From Bacteroidales bacterium H4 (lineage in GTDB: Bacteria; Bacteroidota; Bacteroidia; Bacteroidales; Muribaculaceae): a DNA stretch of 17,302 nt. Every line of letters starts with the position of its first letter. The first letter of the stretch is position 1. Below are positions 1 to 7,927 of the stretch, one piece after another. The stretch covers positions 1 through 17,302 of the forward strand of contig DAAP01000030.1 in assembly GCA_001701165.1 (NCBI GenBank), in the 5' to 3' direction. The position numbers were made by a program, and so were the translations under genes. The notes under the pieces were generated by a model. It had not been told where the DNA came from. It searched no databases and saw only the letters and a list, made by a program, of their open reading frames with translations.

Positions 1-257
1 CCGTGTTCGTCTCGCACTCGGCGGAATAGCTTATCGGGATGCCGCAAATATTGGCGCAGGTCGCGCGTCATGGCTGCGGCGCTTTTGCCCGAACGGATGC
101 CGAGGTCGAGCCCCAGTTCGATTTCGTTCTTGAAGGCGTCAGTGTATCGCTATACGCGGTCGGATAAGTCGAGGCCTTGCGTCTTGCGTGCGAGGAATGC
201 CTCAAGCGCCTGCGCGTTATTGTTGAAATAACGGCGGCGCCGGGCTTGCTCTTGATG
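1..257 (-). pseudogene. Remnant of a phage head-morphogenesis (minor capsid, Mu gpF/SPP1 gp7-like) gene
   Basis: The minus strand carries one reading frame from about 257 to the window edge, broken only by an amber codon at 150-152. Before the stop it reads ARRRRYFNNNAQALEAF then KTQGLDLSDRV. After it come YTDAFKNEIELGLDLGIRSG, MTRDLRQYLRHPDKLFRRV and RDEHG. I recognise this from memory as the middle of the head-morphogenesis protein found in Bacteroidetes prophages, where a Trp follows LSDRV, so TGG to TAG is a one-base change. In-frame stops at 258-260 and further upstream remove the N-terminal part, and the C-terminal part lies outside the window. A different open frame (68-370) crosses the same bases, but its lower half is Ser/Thr/Arg-rich out-of-frame sequence. 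It is most likely a dead prophage fragment. No attachment site or integrase is visible. The family call rests on recalled motifs. Confidence 0.6.
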
Positions 258-387
258 TCAAACTTACAGCAGCACAATATCGGCTTACCATCGTGAACGA
301 GGTATCCTAAAAATTTACCTAAGTATTGTTTTAGAAAATTATAAGTAAAAAAATAAGCCAAGCCGACCATGTCTCGAAAAAAAATGC

Positions 388-395
388 TAAATTTG
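388..395 (+). promoter_or_regulatory. Possible Bacteroidetes -7 element for the DUF3127 gene
   Basis: TAAATTTG fits the Bacteroidetes -7 consensus TAnnTTTG and lies about 85 bases before the DUF3127 start codon. I see no convincing TTTG about 20 bases upstream, so support is partial. The surrounding stretch (258-481) is AT-rich and holds no gene I can support. Confidence 0.35.
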
Positions 396-481
396 TAAAC
401 TTATATGCCGCAAGGACGTTTGGCCCAAGCCAAAATATACTGACGGCCATACGACAGAAAAATTACTAATCAGATAATTTC

Positions 482-865
482 ATGGAAATTACAGGAAAAA
501 TCATTATCGACCTCCAAGAACAATCCGGAGTCAGCAAGGCCGGCAACAATTGGAAGAAACACGAGTATGTCCTTGAAACTCAGGAAACTTACCCTCGCAA
601 AGTGAAGTTCGACTTTTTTGGAGATAAAGCCGACCAGTACAAGTTGAGCGTAGGCAAGGTATATACCGTCAGCTTTGATATTGACAGTCGCGAATACAAT
701 GGCCGCTGGTACACAGAAGCTCGTGCATGGAAAGCCGAAGAGGCTCAAGGAGCCAATGCTTCGGCAGCCAATCCCGTGCCTCCCATGGCCCAGCAGGCGC
801 CCATCGAAGCGCCCGTGCCCCCCGCTCCGGGCGCTGCCGGTGCATCGGACGACTTGCCATTCTGA
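482..865 (+). CDS. DUF3127 protein with SSB-like C-terminal tail
   Basis: This 127-residue protein matches the Bacteroidetes DUF3127 family. Residues 1 to about 84 form a compact, probably beta-rich domain beginning MEITGKIIIDLQEQSGVSKA and containing KKHEYVLETQETYPRKV and SFDIDSREYNGRWYT. About 35 residues rich in Ala and Pro follow, and the chain ends in DDLPF. A small OB-like domain, a flexible linker and an acidic tip ending in Pro-Phe is the layout of bacterial single-stranded DNA-binding proteins, whose last residues dock replication and repair partners. A role in binding single-stranded nucleic acid is my inference; the family has no function that I know of. The ATG at 482 has no clear ribosome-binding site, as is usual in this phylum. 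The next gene starts 109 bases downstream on the same strand and could be co-transcribed. Confidence 0.85.
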   Translation: MEITGKIIIDLQEQSGVSKAGNNWKKHEYVLETQETYPRKVKFDFFGDKADQYKLSVGKVYTVSFDIDSREYNGRWYTEARAWKAEEAQGANASAANPVPPMAQQAPIEAPVPPAPGAAGASDDLPF

Positions 866-974
866 CGCAAAAGCAGGACATGCCTTGTGCGCGCTTGCCG
901 GAGCCTTGTTGCATCCATGGGCAGGCGCGTGCTCGTTTACACAAAATAATAGATCAAAACATCCAACCACGCTA

Positions 975-3107
975 ATGAAAACATTGACAGCACTGGTGAC
1001 GGTGCTTTTTATGGCTCAACCGCTTATGTCACTTTCAGCTCCTGTGGCGGCATCTACGGCCAAGAAGGCCGAGACCGCCAATCCGCTGTTGCGCCCATTC
1101 AAGAACACTGAGCACAACACACCTCCATTTAACGCTATAGATAACAGTATGTGGCTTAAGGCTATACAAGAAGGCATAACACGTGCCAATAAGGACATTG
1201 ATGCCATAGCTTCCCAAAAGGCCAAGCCCACCTTTAAGAATACCATAGAAGCTCTCGACTGTGCCGGCGAAGATCTCAGCCGTGTTCTTGGCGTATTCTA
1301 CGCACTGCTTTCGGCCGAAGCCGATGATCAAATGATGGAGGTCTCGGTAGTGGCTTCGCGACTGCTGAGCGAATATTCGACCTCCATCACCCTTAACGAG
1401 AAATTGTGGCAGCGTGTCCGTCAAGTTTACGACAATCGCGATGCACTCAAGTTGGCCTCCGAAGATAGTATGCTGTTGCAACGAACCTACGAGTCCTTTG
1501 CCCGCAATGGTGCCACCCTTGAAGGCGAGGCTCGCCAACAGTATAAAAATCTCAGCTCCGAGTTGTCCGAACTGACCACACTCTTTGGACAGAACGTTCT
1601 CAAGGAGGTCAACACCTATGAGGTATGGCTCTCAGAGGGAGACTTACAGGGACTGCCTGAAAGTTCGATAGAAGCTGCTGCTAAGGCTGCTTCGGACAAA
1701 GGTCGTGCCGGGGAGTTTCTCTTCACTCTCGACCAGCCTGTGTACATTGCCTTTATGAAATATAGCAGTCGTGCCGACTTGCGCGAGCGTATGTATCGGC
1801 TATATATGGGACGTAACACTTCGGGCAAATACAACAATATAGACGTGATGACACGTATCGCCGATTTGCGCCATCGTTTGGCCAACCTCTTGGGTTACAA
1901 GACATATGCTGCCTATAACCTGACCAATACAATGGCCGGGACCCCTGAGGCTGTGTATGACCTGCTGGGACGTCTGCGTCAAGCCTATACCCCGGCGCTT
2001 GAAAAAGAGATGGCTTCGCTGACGGCTTTTGCCTCTAAATACGAAGGCAAGCCGGTGACTATACATCCATGGGATTATAGTTACTACTCCAACAAGCAAC
2101 GTGCTGCCGAATATGCTTTCGATGAGGAAGCCATGCGTCCTTATTTCGAGCTTTCAAATGTCATCAAGGGCGTTTTCGGCTTGGCCACTCGCCTTTACGG
2201 AGTGACCTTTACACCCAATCTCAGGGTGCAGGTTTACCATCCCGATGTAACAGCTTATGATGTTAAGGACGAAAAAGGCAAATTCCTCGGAGTTTTTTAC
2301 ACTGATTTCTTTCCACGTGCTGGCAAACGTCCCGGAGCCTGGATGACCAATTTTAAGGAACAGTGGAAAGACGCTAAGGGTAAGGAGTCACGTCCACAGG
2401 TGACCATTGTGATGAATTTCACTAAACCGACGGCCGATAAACCCTCGCTGTTGACACCCTACGAGGTGGAGACGTTTTTGCACGAATTCGGTCATGCATT
2501 GCATGGTTTGCTTGCCGACACCAAGTATCGCAGCCTGAGCGGCACCAATGTATTCCGTGATTTCGTTGAACTGCCTTCGCAGTTCAACGAAAACTTCCTG
2601 ACCGAGCGTCAATTCCTCGACACTTTTGCTCGCCATTACATCACGGGAGAGGCAATACCCGATTCGCTGGTTGACGGTCTGATACGCTCGTCGCGCTATG
2701 GCGCTGCTTACTCATGCATGCGCCAGTTAGCTTTCGGATACCTCGACATGGCATGGCATACCATCGAAAAGCCGGTGGACGACCCTGTGGAATTTGAGAT
2801 TGAAGCCGTCAAGCCGGTACGCATCTTCCCGACTGTGTGCGGTTCGATGACTTCTCCACAGTTCAGCCACATCTTCTCCGGAGGCTATGCAGCGGGATAT
2901 TACAGCTACAAATGGTCTGAAGTATTGGATGCAGATGCTTTCAGTGTATTCAAAAAGAATGGTATATTCGATGCTGAAACGGCTCACTCTTTCCGCGACA
3001 ACATACTCAAGCGCGGCGGCACCGAGAATCCGGCTGAGCTCTATCGCCGATTCCGGGGCGGTGACCCTACCATTGATGCATTGCTGCATCGTGATGGCAT
3101 AAAGTAA
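975..3107 (+). CDS. dcp: Exported M3-family zinc metallopeptidase (peptidyl-dipeptidase Dcp type)
   Basis: The 710-residue protein is a full-length M3 (thimet oligopeptidase/Dcp) peptidase, which cuts short peptides and in the Dcp subgroup removes C-terminal dipeptides. The zinc site is clear: HEFGH at residues 503-507 (ligands H503 and H507, base E504) and the third ligand E532 in DFVELPS. The substrate-binding glycine/tyrosine segment FSGGYAAGYYSYKWSEVL lies near residues 635-655. The mature N-terminus has the Dcp-typical NPLLRPF and TPPFNAI motifs. I chose the ATG at 975 over the longer in-frame start at 675 because it gives a signal peptide (MKTLTALVTVLFMAQPLMS) and because the upstream part runs through the DUF3127 gene. 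It probably acts in the periplasm on peptides. A strong hairpin follows the stop. Peptidyl-dipeptidase specificity is not proven by sequence. Confidence 0.9.
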   Translation: MKTLTALVTVLFMAQPLMSLSAPVAASTAKKAETANPLLRPFKNTEHNTPPFNAIDNSMWLKAIQEGITRANKDIDAIASQKAKPTFKNTIEALDCAGEDLSRVLGVFYALLSAEADDQMMEVSVVASRLLSEYSTSITLNEKLWQRVRQVYDNRDALKLASEDSMLLQRTYESFARNGATLEGEARQQYKNLSSELSELTTLFGQNVLKEVNTYEVWLSEGDLQGLPESSIEAAAKAASDKGRAGEFLFTLDQPVYIAFMKYSSRADLRERMYRLYMGRNTSGKYNNIDVMTRIADLRHRLANLLGYKTYAAYNLTNTMAGTPEAVYDLLGRLRQAYTPALEKEMASLTAFASKYEGKPVTIHPWDYSYYSNKQRAAEYAFDEEAMRPYFELSNVIKGVFGLATRLYGVTFTPNLRVQVYHPDVTAYDVKDEKGKFLGVFYTDFFPRAGKRPGAWMTNFKEQWKDAKGKESRPQVTIVMNFTKPTADKPSLLTPYEVETFLHEFGHALHGLLADTKYRSLSGTNVFRDFVELPSQFNENFLTERQFLDTFARHYITGEAIPDSLVDGLIRSSRYGAAYSCMRQLAFGYLDMAWHTIEKPVDDPVEFEIEAVKPVRIFPTVCGSMTSPQFSHIFSGGYAAGYYSYKWSEVLDADAFSVFKKNGIFDAETAHSFRDNILKRGGTENPAELYRRFRGGDPTIDALLHRDGIK

Positions 3108-3130
3108 CAATAGGAATTATCCTCCGAATA

Positions 3131-3170
3131 CGGCGGCGCCATGTATTCCACAGCGGATATGGCGCCGCCG
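3131..3170 (+). terminator. Strong hairpin after the M3 peptidase gene
   Basis: CGGCGGCGCCAT at 3131-3142 pairs perfectly with ATGGCGCCGCCG at 3159-3170 around a 16-base loop, starting 24 bases after the peptidase stop. No T-run follows, so termination would depend on the stem alone or on Rho. It may instead protect the 3' end of the mRNA. Confidence 0.5.
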
Positions 3171-3212
3171 CTGTGTCTTGTCCATGTGCGAACTTTTTGA
3201 TAATCGAAAGTG

Positions 3213-3224
3213 TTTCTTAAGAAA
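3213..3224. promoter_or_regulatory. 12-bp palindrome just upstream of the hydrolase start
   Basis: TTTCTTAAGAAA is a perfect palindrome ending 12 bases before the ATG at 3237. It could be an operator or a weak leader hairpin. No Bacteroidetes -7 element (TAnnTTTG) is visible in 3171-3236, so the promoter of this gene is not located. An AT-rich palindrome of this size can also occur by chance. Confidence 0.2.
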
Positions 3225-3236
3225 AGAATTTAGACT

Positions 3237-4322
3237 ATGAAGATACAGCAAACACACCAAACACTTTTGAGCGTGATGGCTATTTTCGCCGTTACGTTGT
3301 CTGTCAATCCGAAGGCTGCTGCATGCACTCGCGTTGTGTATGCTGGACTCGGAAATACGGCGATTACCGGACGCAACTTGGACTGGAAGACGCCCATACC
3401 GACCAACCTATATGTACAGCCTCGAGGCATCGACCGCGTTTCCGCGCAAGGGCCTGATGCCTTGCAATGGCGGTCGCTGTACGGCAGTGTGGTCGCCGTT
3501 GGTTACGACATGGGAGTCTCCGAGGGCATGAACGAGCGGGCTCTTGTATGTAACCTCTTATACCTGCCGGGCACCGAATATAAACTGCCAAAGGAAACGC
3601 GCCGCCCTATGTCCTCGTCACTATGGGCTCAGTACATTTTGGACAATTATGCTACGGTTGCCGAGGCTGTCGAAGGACTGACGCACGATGTTTTTTACAT
3701 AGATGCTCCGGATATGCCTGGTGGCGCGTCCACGACACTACATGCCGCATTGAGTGATGCATCAGGAGACTGTGCTATCATAGAATATACAGATGGGCGT
3801 ATTTCGATATACCATGGGCGCGAGTATCGAGTGTTGACAAACGCCCCTATGTATGACAGCCAGAAGGCCATTGTACAATACTGGGAACGTATTGGTGGTA
3901 TGAAAATGCTGCCCGGCACCAACAGTAGCAGCGACCGCTTTGTGCGGGCGTCGTTTTATGTGGGGTGTATTCAGGACACGGTAAGGCATGAAGTGGCTCT
4001 GGCAGGAGTTTTTGGTGTGCTTTTCAATTGTGCCGTTCCGGTTGGCATTTCGGTACCCGGCAGTCCCGAGGTATCGCAGACACAGTGGCGTTCGGTTGCT
4101 GACCATTCAAACCTTGTATATTACTATGCCACCACATACAATCCATCGGTGATGTGGGTGGATTTGCGAGAATTTGATCTTGGCGAAGGCGCTCCTATAA
4201 TGAAGTTGAACGTTATCAACCAGCAGAAACCTTATATTGGCAATGTCCGTGACGACATGCACCCGGACAAGGGTTTTGTTCCGATGTTCACAATGGAACA
4301 GTGGCGTAGCTCTCAAAAGTGA
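3237..4322 (+). CDS. Secreted choloylglycine hydrolase/penicillin V acylase family enzyme (linear amide C-N hydrolase)
   Basis: The 361-residue protein belongs to the Ntn-hydrolase family that includes bile salt hydrolase and penicillin V acylase, which cleave linear amide bonds with an N-terminal Cys. Residues 1-29 form a signal peptide ending KAAA, and C30 follows directly, so cleavage would expose the nucleophile. Numbering from that Cys, the active-site pattern of characterised family members is kept: R46 and D49 in TGRNLDW, N202 in VLTNAP, and R234 in SSSDRFVRASF. The length is normal for exported Bacteroidetes members. It probably acts in the periplasm or at the cell surface on conjugated bile acids, N-acyl amino acids or related amides; sequence alone does not separate these. 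It converges on coaE with 37 bases between them. The family call is firm, the substrate open. Confidence 0.88.
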   Translation: MKIQQTHQTLLSVMAIFAVTLSVNPKAAACTRVVYAGLGNTAITGRNLDWKTPIPTNLYVQPRGIDRVSAQGPDALQWRSLYGSVVAVGYDMGVSEGMNERALVCNLLYLPGTEYKLPKETRRPMSSSLWAQYILDNYATVAEAVEGLTHDVFYIDAPDMPGGASTTLHAALSDASGDCAIIEYTDGRISIYHGREYRVLTNAPMYDSQKAIVQYWERIGGMKMLPGTNSSSDRFVRASFYVGCIQDTVRHEVALAGVFGVLFNCAVPVGISVPGSPEVSQTQWRSVADHSNLVYYYATTYNPSVMWVDLREFDLGEGAPIMKLNVINQQKPYIGNVRDDMHPDKGFVPMFTMEQWRSSQK

Positions 4323-4334
4323 GTATAAGCGTTA

Positions 4335-4364
4335 GATATCGCGGTTCGAAGTTGTGCCGCTATC
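4335..4364. terminator. Weak hairpin between convergent genes
   Basis: GATA plus GCGG (4335-4338, 4341-4344) pairs with CCGC plus TATC (4357-4364), with a 2-base bulge. It sits between the convergent hydrolase and coaE genes and overlaps the coaE stop codon. There is no T-run, so this is only a candidate bidirectional terminator. Confidence 0.25.
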
Positions 4365-4947
4365 GGATGGTAGGGCATAACGACCAAATTTGCGGAAGCA
4401 AGGCGGAGTCTTCGTTGTTGTGTATCACCTCAGGTGTGATGGGACATGCTTTTGGTATGGTTTCGTTGTTTTGACTATTGATACGTTGCAGCACTTGTTG
4501 GCGCGTGATATTGTCGCGTGCCGATACGCGCGATATGCGAGTCTCGATGTCAGCCGTAACCACCCAAATACGGTCGACACATTTCCATAGGCCGGAGGAA
4601 TATAATATTGCACTTTCGACAAAGAACATTCCTGACGTTCGACGTGCACATGCTTGAACATCACGTATGACAATACTATGCACGATGGCATTTAGCATGG
4701 CTAATTTGGCCTTGTCCTCGAATACTATTTGCGCCAAGCGAGGACGGTTGATACTTCCATCGCGGTTAATTGTAGACGAGTCTATCATTTCGGCTAATTT
4801 GCGGCGAATTTCCGGGTCTCTATCCATGATGGCTTTGGCGTTACTGTCGCAGTCGTAAACTGTGTGGCCGCATGTGCGTAAAATGCGGCTGATAACACTT
4901 TTCCCCGAGCCTATGCCTCCGGTGATACCAATGGTTTGTATGGCCAT
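4360..4947 (-). CDS. coaE: Dephospho-CoA kinase
   Basis: The 195-residue protein carries out the last step of coenzyme A synthesis in the cytoplasm, phosphorylating the 3'-hydroxyl of the dephospho-CoA ribose with ATP. The P-loop GGIGSGKS is at residues 10-17, followed by the family motif YDCDSNAKAI (31-40) with the acidic residues that precede the CoA-binding part. FVESAILYSSGL and the lid segment VSARDNITRQQVLQRI, in which Arg residues contact phosphates, are also recognisable. Length is normal for the family. It is the last gene of the nusB-yajC-ybbR-coaE run and follows ybbR after 107 bases in which I see no gene or promoter. Confidence 0.93.
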   Translation of the reverse strand: MAIQTIGITGGIGSGKSVISRILRTCGHTVYDCDSNAKAIMDRDPEIRRKLAEMIDSSTINRDGSINRPRLAQIVFEDKAKLAMLNAIVHSIVIRDVQACARRTSGMFFVESAILYSSGLWKCVDRIWVVTADIETRISRVSARDNITRQQVLQRINSQNNETIPKACPITPEVIHNNEDSALLPQIWSLCPTIR

Positions 4948-5054
4948 AATTACTGTTTAGGATATCTTGCGTTTTCTGATTGATGTGTTATCCTTGCAAC
5001 GATTGATATATCTCAAAACAAGGCATGGACACCGGACCGGCAGGAGGGAGAATT

Positions 5055-6041
5055 TCAGCGTTCGACCATGTATTCCACCGAATCGGTGCTGAGGCGTATG
5101 TTGCGCAGTTCCGGAACTTTTGAGTTGTCTGCTTTGATGCATATACGGCGTGTCGGATGCGACATGTCGATGCTGCGATAGTCAGCGGTAATGACTAGTG
5201 GAAGCAATTGCTCGTTGTAAATATTGGCCGGCACCATATATGAGACATTTACTGTGGTTGGTAGTAGTATAAGCCGTACACTATCGGGGACATTGATTGC
5301 GGTAATGGGCAACTTTATAGAGCGTGCAATCAGCGGCTCGACGCGGAAGGTTACGCTGACGCTGTCTGGGAATGCTCTGCATCCGGGCGGGACGATTACG
5401 CGTGTGCGTATTGTTTGAGTCTCGGAGATATCTGTGTACTGTATGACAGGGGTGACTACTCTGTCCGCCGTAGGGCTCAAAGGACGTGTCGAGTAGACGA
5501 CCACCGATGCGGGCACACATTTCGGGGCACCTGCCAGAGCAAAGTCCGAACGTGTGGACACTTGCGAGGCCACATTTACCGGCATAGACACTCCGGGTCT
5601 CGAGGTAAACATTATGCTGAGGGTGTCCGGACTGAAGGATAGTATTTGGGAGTTTTGACCGAAGACATTTCGCAGTAATGCACGCATTTCCGAAGTCCCT
5701 ACGGAAATGCGATTATCATGCATCATGTACTTATAGTCAATAGATATTGTCGGTGGGGTGCCAAAGTTGAATTTTATAAGTTGGGAACCACGCGACTTGA
5801 CGCTGACACTGATGTCGTCAGGTAGGTATGAAATCATGGTGACCGAGTCCGGCTTGTTGACGATTTCGACACGACACCGGATGTCTTGTTGCATTTCCTG
5901 GTTCAGTGACATTACCACCCATAGGGCGGATGAAATTGCCAGAAAGACACAAAACGTCAACACGCTCTTCCCGCGTGGCGAGAAGACGTATTGACGTATA
6001 ATGTTTGCGGCGCGTCGGGCCTTGTCTTGCAGGGCACCCAC
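5055..6041 (-). CDS. YbbR-domain membrane-anchored protein (CdaR-like)
   Basis: The 328-residue protein has a short basic cytoplasmic N-terminus, one membrane segment at about residues 26-45 (VLTFCVFLAISSALWVVMSL) and a long beta-rich part outside the membrane. That part shows repeated YbbR-type segments, each with a strand ending in a Pro-containing turn followed by a V-x-V-x strand. Examples are DDISVSVKSRGSQLIKF, DTLSIMFTSRPGVSMPVNV, ASVVVYSTRPLSP and PDSVSVTFRVEPL. In Firmicutes the related CdaR modulates the membrane diadenylate cyclase CdaA. No cyclase gene is nearby here, so that link is not supported by context. It starts 9 bases after the yajC stop and is surely co-transcribed with it. 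The family is secure; the role is unknown. Confidence 0.8.
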   Translation of the reverse strand: MGALQDKARRAANIIRQYVFSPRGKSVLTFCVFLAISSALWVVMSLNQEMQQDIRCRVEIVNKPDSVTMISYLPDDISVSVKSRGSQLIKFNFGTPPTISIDYKYMMHDNRISVGTSEMRALLRNVFGQNSQILSFSPDTLSIMFTSRPGVSMPVNVASQVSTRSDFALAGAPKCVPASVVVYSTRPLSPTADRVVTPVIQYTDISETQTIRTRVIVPPGCRAFPDSVSVTFRVEPLIARSIKLPITAINVPDSVRLILLPTTVNVSYMVPANIYNEQLLPLVITADYRSIDMSHPTRRICIKADNSKVPELRNIRLSTDSVEYMVER

Positions 6042-6050
6042 GGTTTACTT

Positions 6051-6401
6051 TTATTTCTTCTGTTGTATTGCCTCGTTAGCTTGGACTGCGGAGGGGTATA
6101 CCGAGTTGCGGTCTACGCGTATTTTGACATCTTTGTCCACTTCGATGAGCATCGAGTTGGTGTTCTCGTCAATCTCGCGGATGCGTCCATATATTCCGCC
6201 GGCTGTAACAACGTTGTCGCCCTTGGACATGGCTTCGCGCTGTTTGCGCAGTTCTTTCTGCTTTTTTTGCTGCGGACGAATCATGAAGAAGTAGAAGATG
6301 GCAATCAGTGCCACAATCATGATGATGTTCATCATTCCGGCACCTGCTCCGGCACTTGCACCTGCGGGAGCTGCATCGAGTAATATTGCGTTTTCAATCA
6401 T
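6051..6401 (-). CDS. yajC: Preprotein translocase accessory subunit YajC
   Basis: The 116-residue inner-membrane protein associates with the SecDF-YajC complex, which supports SecYEG-driven export. A Gly/Ala-rich N-terminus leads into a single membrane helix at about residues 24-42 (MNIIMIVALIAIFYFFMIR). The diagnostic RPQQKKQKE motif follows at once, and then the small soluble domain with MSKGDNVVTAGGIYGRI. Length and layout are normal. It lies 42 bases after nusB and 9 before ybbR, the usual Bacteroidales arrangement. Its expression probably depends on the nusB promoter. Confidence 0.94.
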   Translation of the reverse strand: MIENAILLDAAPAGASAGAGAGMMNIIMIVALIAIFYFFMIRPQQKKQKELRKQREAMSKGDNVVTAGGIYGRIREIDENTNSMLIEVDKDVKIRVDRNSVYPSAVQANEAIQQKK

Positions 6402-6443
6402 AGCTTGGTCTTGTTTGGCTGTGAATTTTTGTGAGTATGATGT

Positions 6444-7859
6444 TTACTTGTATATTACGTTGTTGTTTTTGAGGTACGTGGCAACGGAATGCAGTATGCC
6501 GTTGACGAATTGACCACTCTTGGGTGTCGAGTAATTATTGGCCAATTCGACATACTCGTTCATGGTCACTGCCACTGGAATTCCAGGGTAGGTCACCAGT
6601 TCGGTGATAGCCGTAATCATGATGACGATATCCATGAATGGTATGCGCTCGATTTCCCAGTTTTGGTTGTTTATGAAGCGTTCGATAAGTTCGCGATACT
6701 CGTAGCGGTGTCCTATGGCTGCATCGAATAGCTCGGCACCAAAGGTCGCATCTTCTTCATCTTTGTATTTCTCCAAAAGGGATATCGGCTCGTCCGGATG
6801 TGACTGCGCGTAGCGTATTGTCTTGAGCACGAAGGTGCCCATAATATTGAGGTCATCGTTCCAAAATACCGATTCGTTTTCGATGGCCTCTTCGAGTGCA
6901 TCGCTACGGAATAGTACGTTGCGCAACAGGTTGCGCCATACTTCGCAGTCAAGTTCGAAATCGGTACTTTCGGCTTCCATATAGTCGGCGTAGTATTGCG
7001 ACGCGGTTATTTCCTTGAGTAAATCTTGGATAAGCGAGAAGTCGGAAGTCCAACCAATTGCGTTTTTTTCGTAATAGGGCGCGAAGGATGGCGACTCGAG
7101 CAATTTGGCAACGAAGGAGTTGTCTGCAAATCGCATATTCGGATTAAGCTCGTCCTGCGTAGCCAAAAATTTGGCTTTGGCATTTTCGATGTTCTCGGCT
7201 TGGGCTTTTGTAAGGTTGGCCATAAGGCAAAATATGTCGCAGTATAGGTTATATGCCTTGTCCAGCGACAGAGCTAAGTCCTTTTTTGCTGTGGCATAGC
7301 CCAAAGAGGCATCGCGATACGATGTCAAAGTCTTTTCGAAAAGGGTGAAAGCCTGCTCGTAGCCTTTATTGGTGAAGCCATCGAGCGAGCGTATAGCTGC
7401 TACGAAGGCGCGGTCGCGCTTGACTGTGGTGGCAAAGACCGAGATCCACATTGACACCTCAAGTGCTATTTCGGGCGAGCGTTTTTTGCTGTAGTCTTTG
7501 TATACGGCTGATTGGGCAATGTTGTCGGCCAGACGTTGCATCTCCGGGGCGATGACCGGAAGGTCGTTGTCGCCACTGAAGAGCATGCCCTTGATTGTGT
7601 CGTCAGCGGCCAAAGCGGCGCCGGCGCGGCTGCGCAGCATTTTTTTGTCCACGGTTATAGCTACGGGCATCTTGGGCGTCTTCTTGCCGTTGGTAAGCTG
7701 TACCAGCATTAGCAGCAAGTCTTTATAGACTTTGTATGCAAACACAGCGTCCTGTGACGTTGATTCCGGTTGTTGGAGTATCTTGAAATCAGTACGTGTC
7801 AAAAGGTATGAGTACAGCATCTGTACTACCTTGGTTCGTATAAGTATACGGTTGATCAT
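6444..7859 (-). CDS. nusB: Transcription antitermination factor NusB, long form
   Basis: The 471-residue protein ends in a typical NusB domain (about residues 375-465: ERIPFMDIVIMITAITEL, then NEYVELANNYSTPKSGQFVN). NusB with NusE (S10) binds boxA RNA and supports transcription of rRNA operons. Bacteroidetes NusB has an N-terminal extension giving roughly 310 residues by recollection. Here a further block of about 160 residues sits between the conserved start (MINRILIRTKVVQMLYSYL) and that extension, and it looks like a copy of it (see findings). I chose the ATG at 7859 rather than the in-frame ATG at 7922 because family members begin MINR and because a -7 promoter element at 7920-7927 overlaps the earlier ATG. 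It leads the nusB-yajC-ybbR-coaE run. Confidence 0.88.
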   Translation of the reverse strand: MINRILIRTKVVQMLYSYLLTRTDFKILQQPESTSQDAVFAYKVYKDLLLMLVQLTNGKKTPKMPVAITVDKKMLRSRAGAALAADDTIKGMLFSGDNDLPVIAPEMQRLADNIAQSAVYKDYSKKRSPEIALEVSMWISVFATTVKRDRAFVAAIRSLDGFTNKGYEQAFTLFEKTLTSYRDASLGYATAKKDLALSLDKAYNLYCDIFCLMANLTKAQAENIENAKAKFLATQDELNPNMRFADNSFVAKLLESPSFAPYYEKNAIGWTSDFSLIQDLLKEITASQYYADYMEAESTDFELDCEVWRNLLRNVLFRSDALEEAIENESVFWNDDLNIMGTFVLKTIRYAQSHPDEPISLLEKYKDEEDATFGAELFDAAIGHRYEYRELIERFINNQNWEIERIPFMDIVIMITAITELVTYPGIPVAVTMNEYVELANNYSTPKSGQFVNGILHSVATYLKNNNVIYK

Positions 7860-7919
7860 GCTTGAATATGTGCGTCTATAGTTGAACGCCGCTTTTGGCT
7901 TGCTTGCCGTTCGGCCATG

Positions 7920-7927
7920 CAAAGTTA
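7920..7927 (-). promoter_or_regulatory. Bacteroidetes -7 element of the nusB operon
   Basis: On the minus strand the sequence reads TAACTTTG followed by CA, matching TAnnTTTG. It is about 60 bases before the chosen nusB start at 7859. The -33 region is poor: no clear TTTG lies 19-21 bases upstream. The position favours transcription of nusB-yajC-ybbR-coaE separate from thiL. Confidence 0.5.

Noticed and set aside
675..974. In-frame N-terminal extension of the M3 peptidase to an ATG at 675
   Set aside because: It would overlap most of the DUF3127 gene in another frame, and it would bury the clear signal peptide that starts at 975.
1..4322. A possible defence or mobile island formed by the phage remnant and the plus-strand genes
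   Set aside because: The plus-strand genes belong to normal chromosomal families. No integrase, transposase, attachment repeat or defence domain is visible.
4957..5142. 61-codon minus-strand frame between ybbR and coaE
   Set aside because: It overlaps the end of ybbR in another frame and its product has no family features.
7860..7922. 21-residue N-terminal extension of NusB to an ATG at 7922
   Set aside because: It overlaps the -7 promoter element at 7920-7927, and family members begin at MINR, the ATG at 7859.
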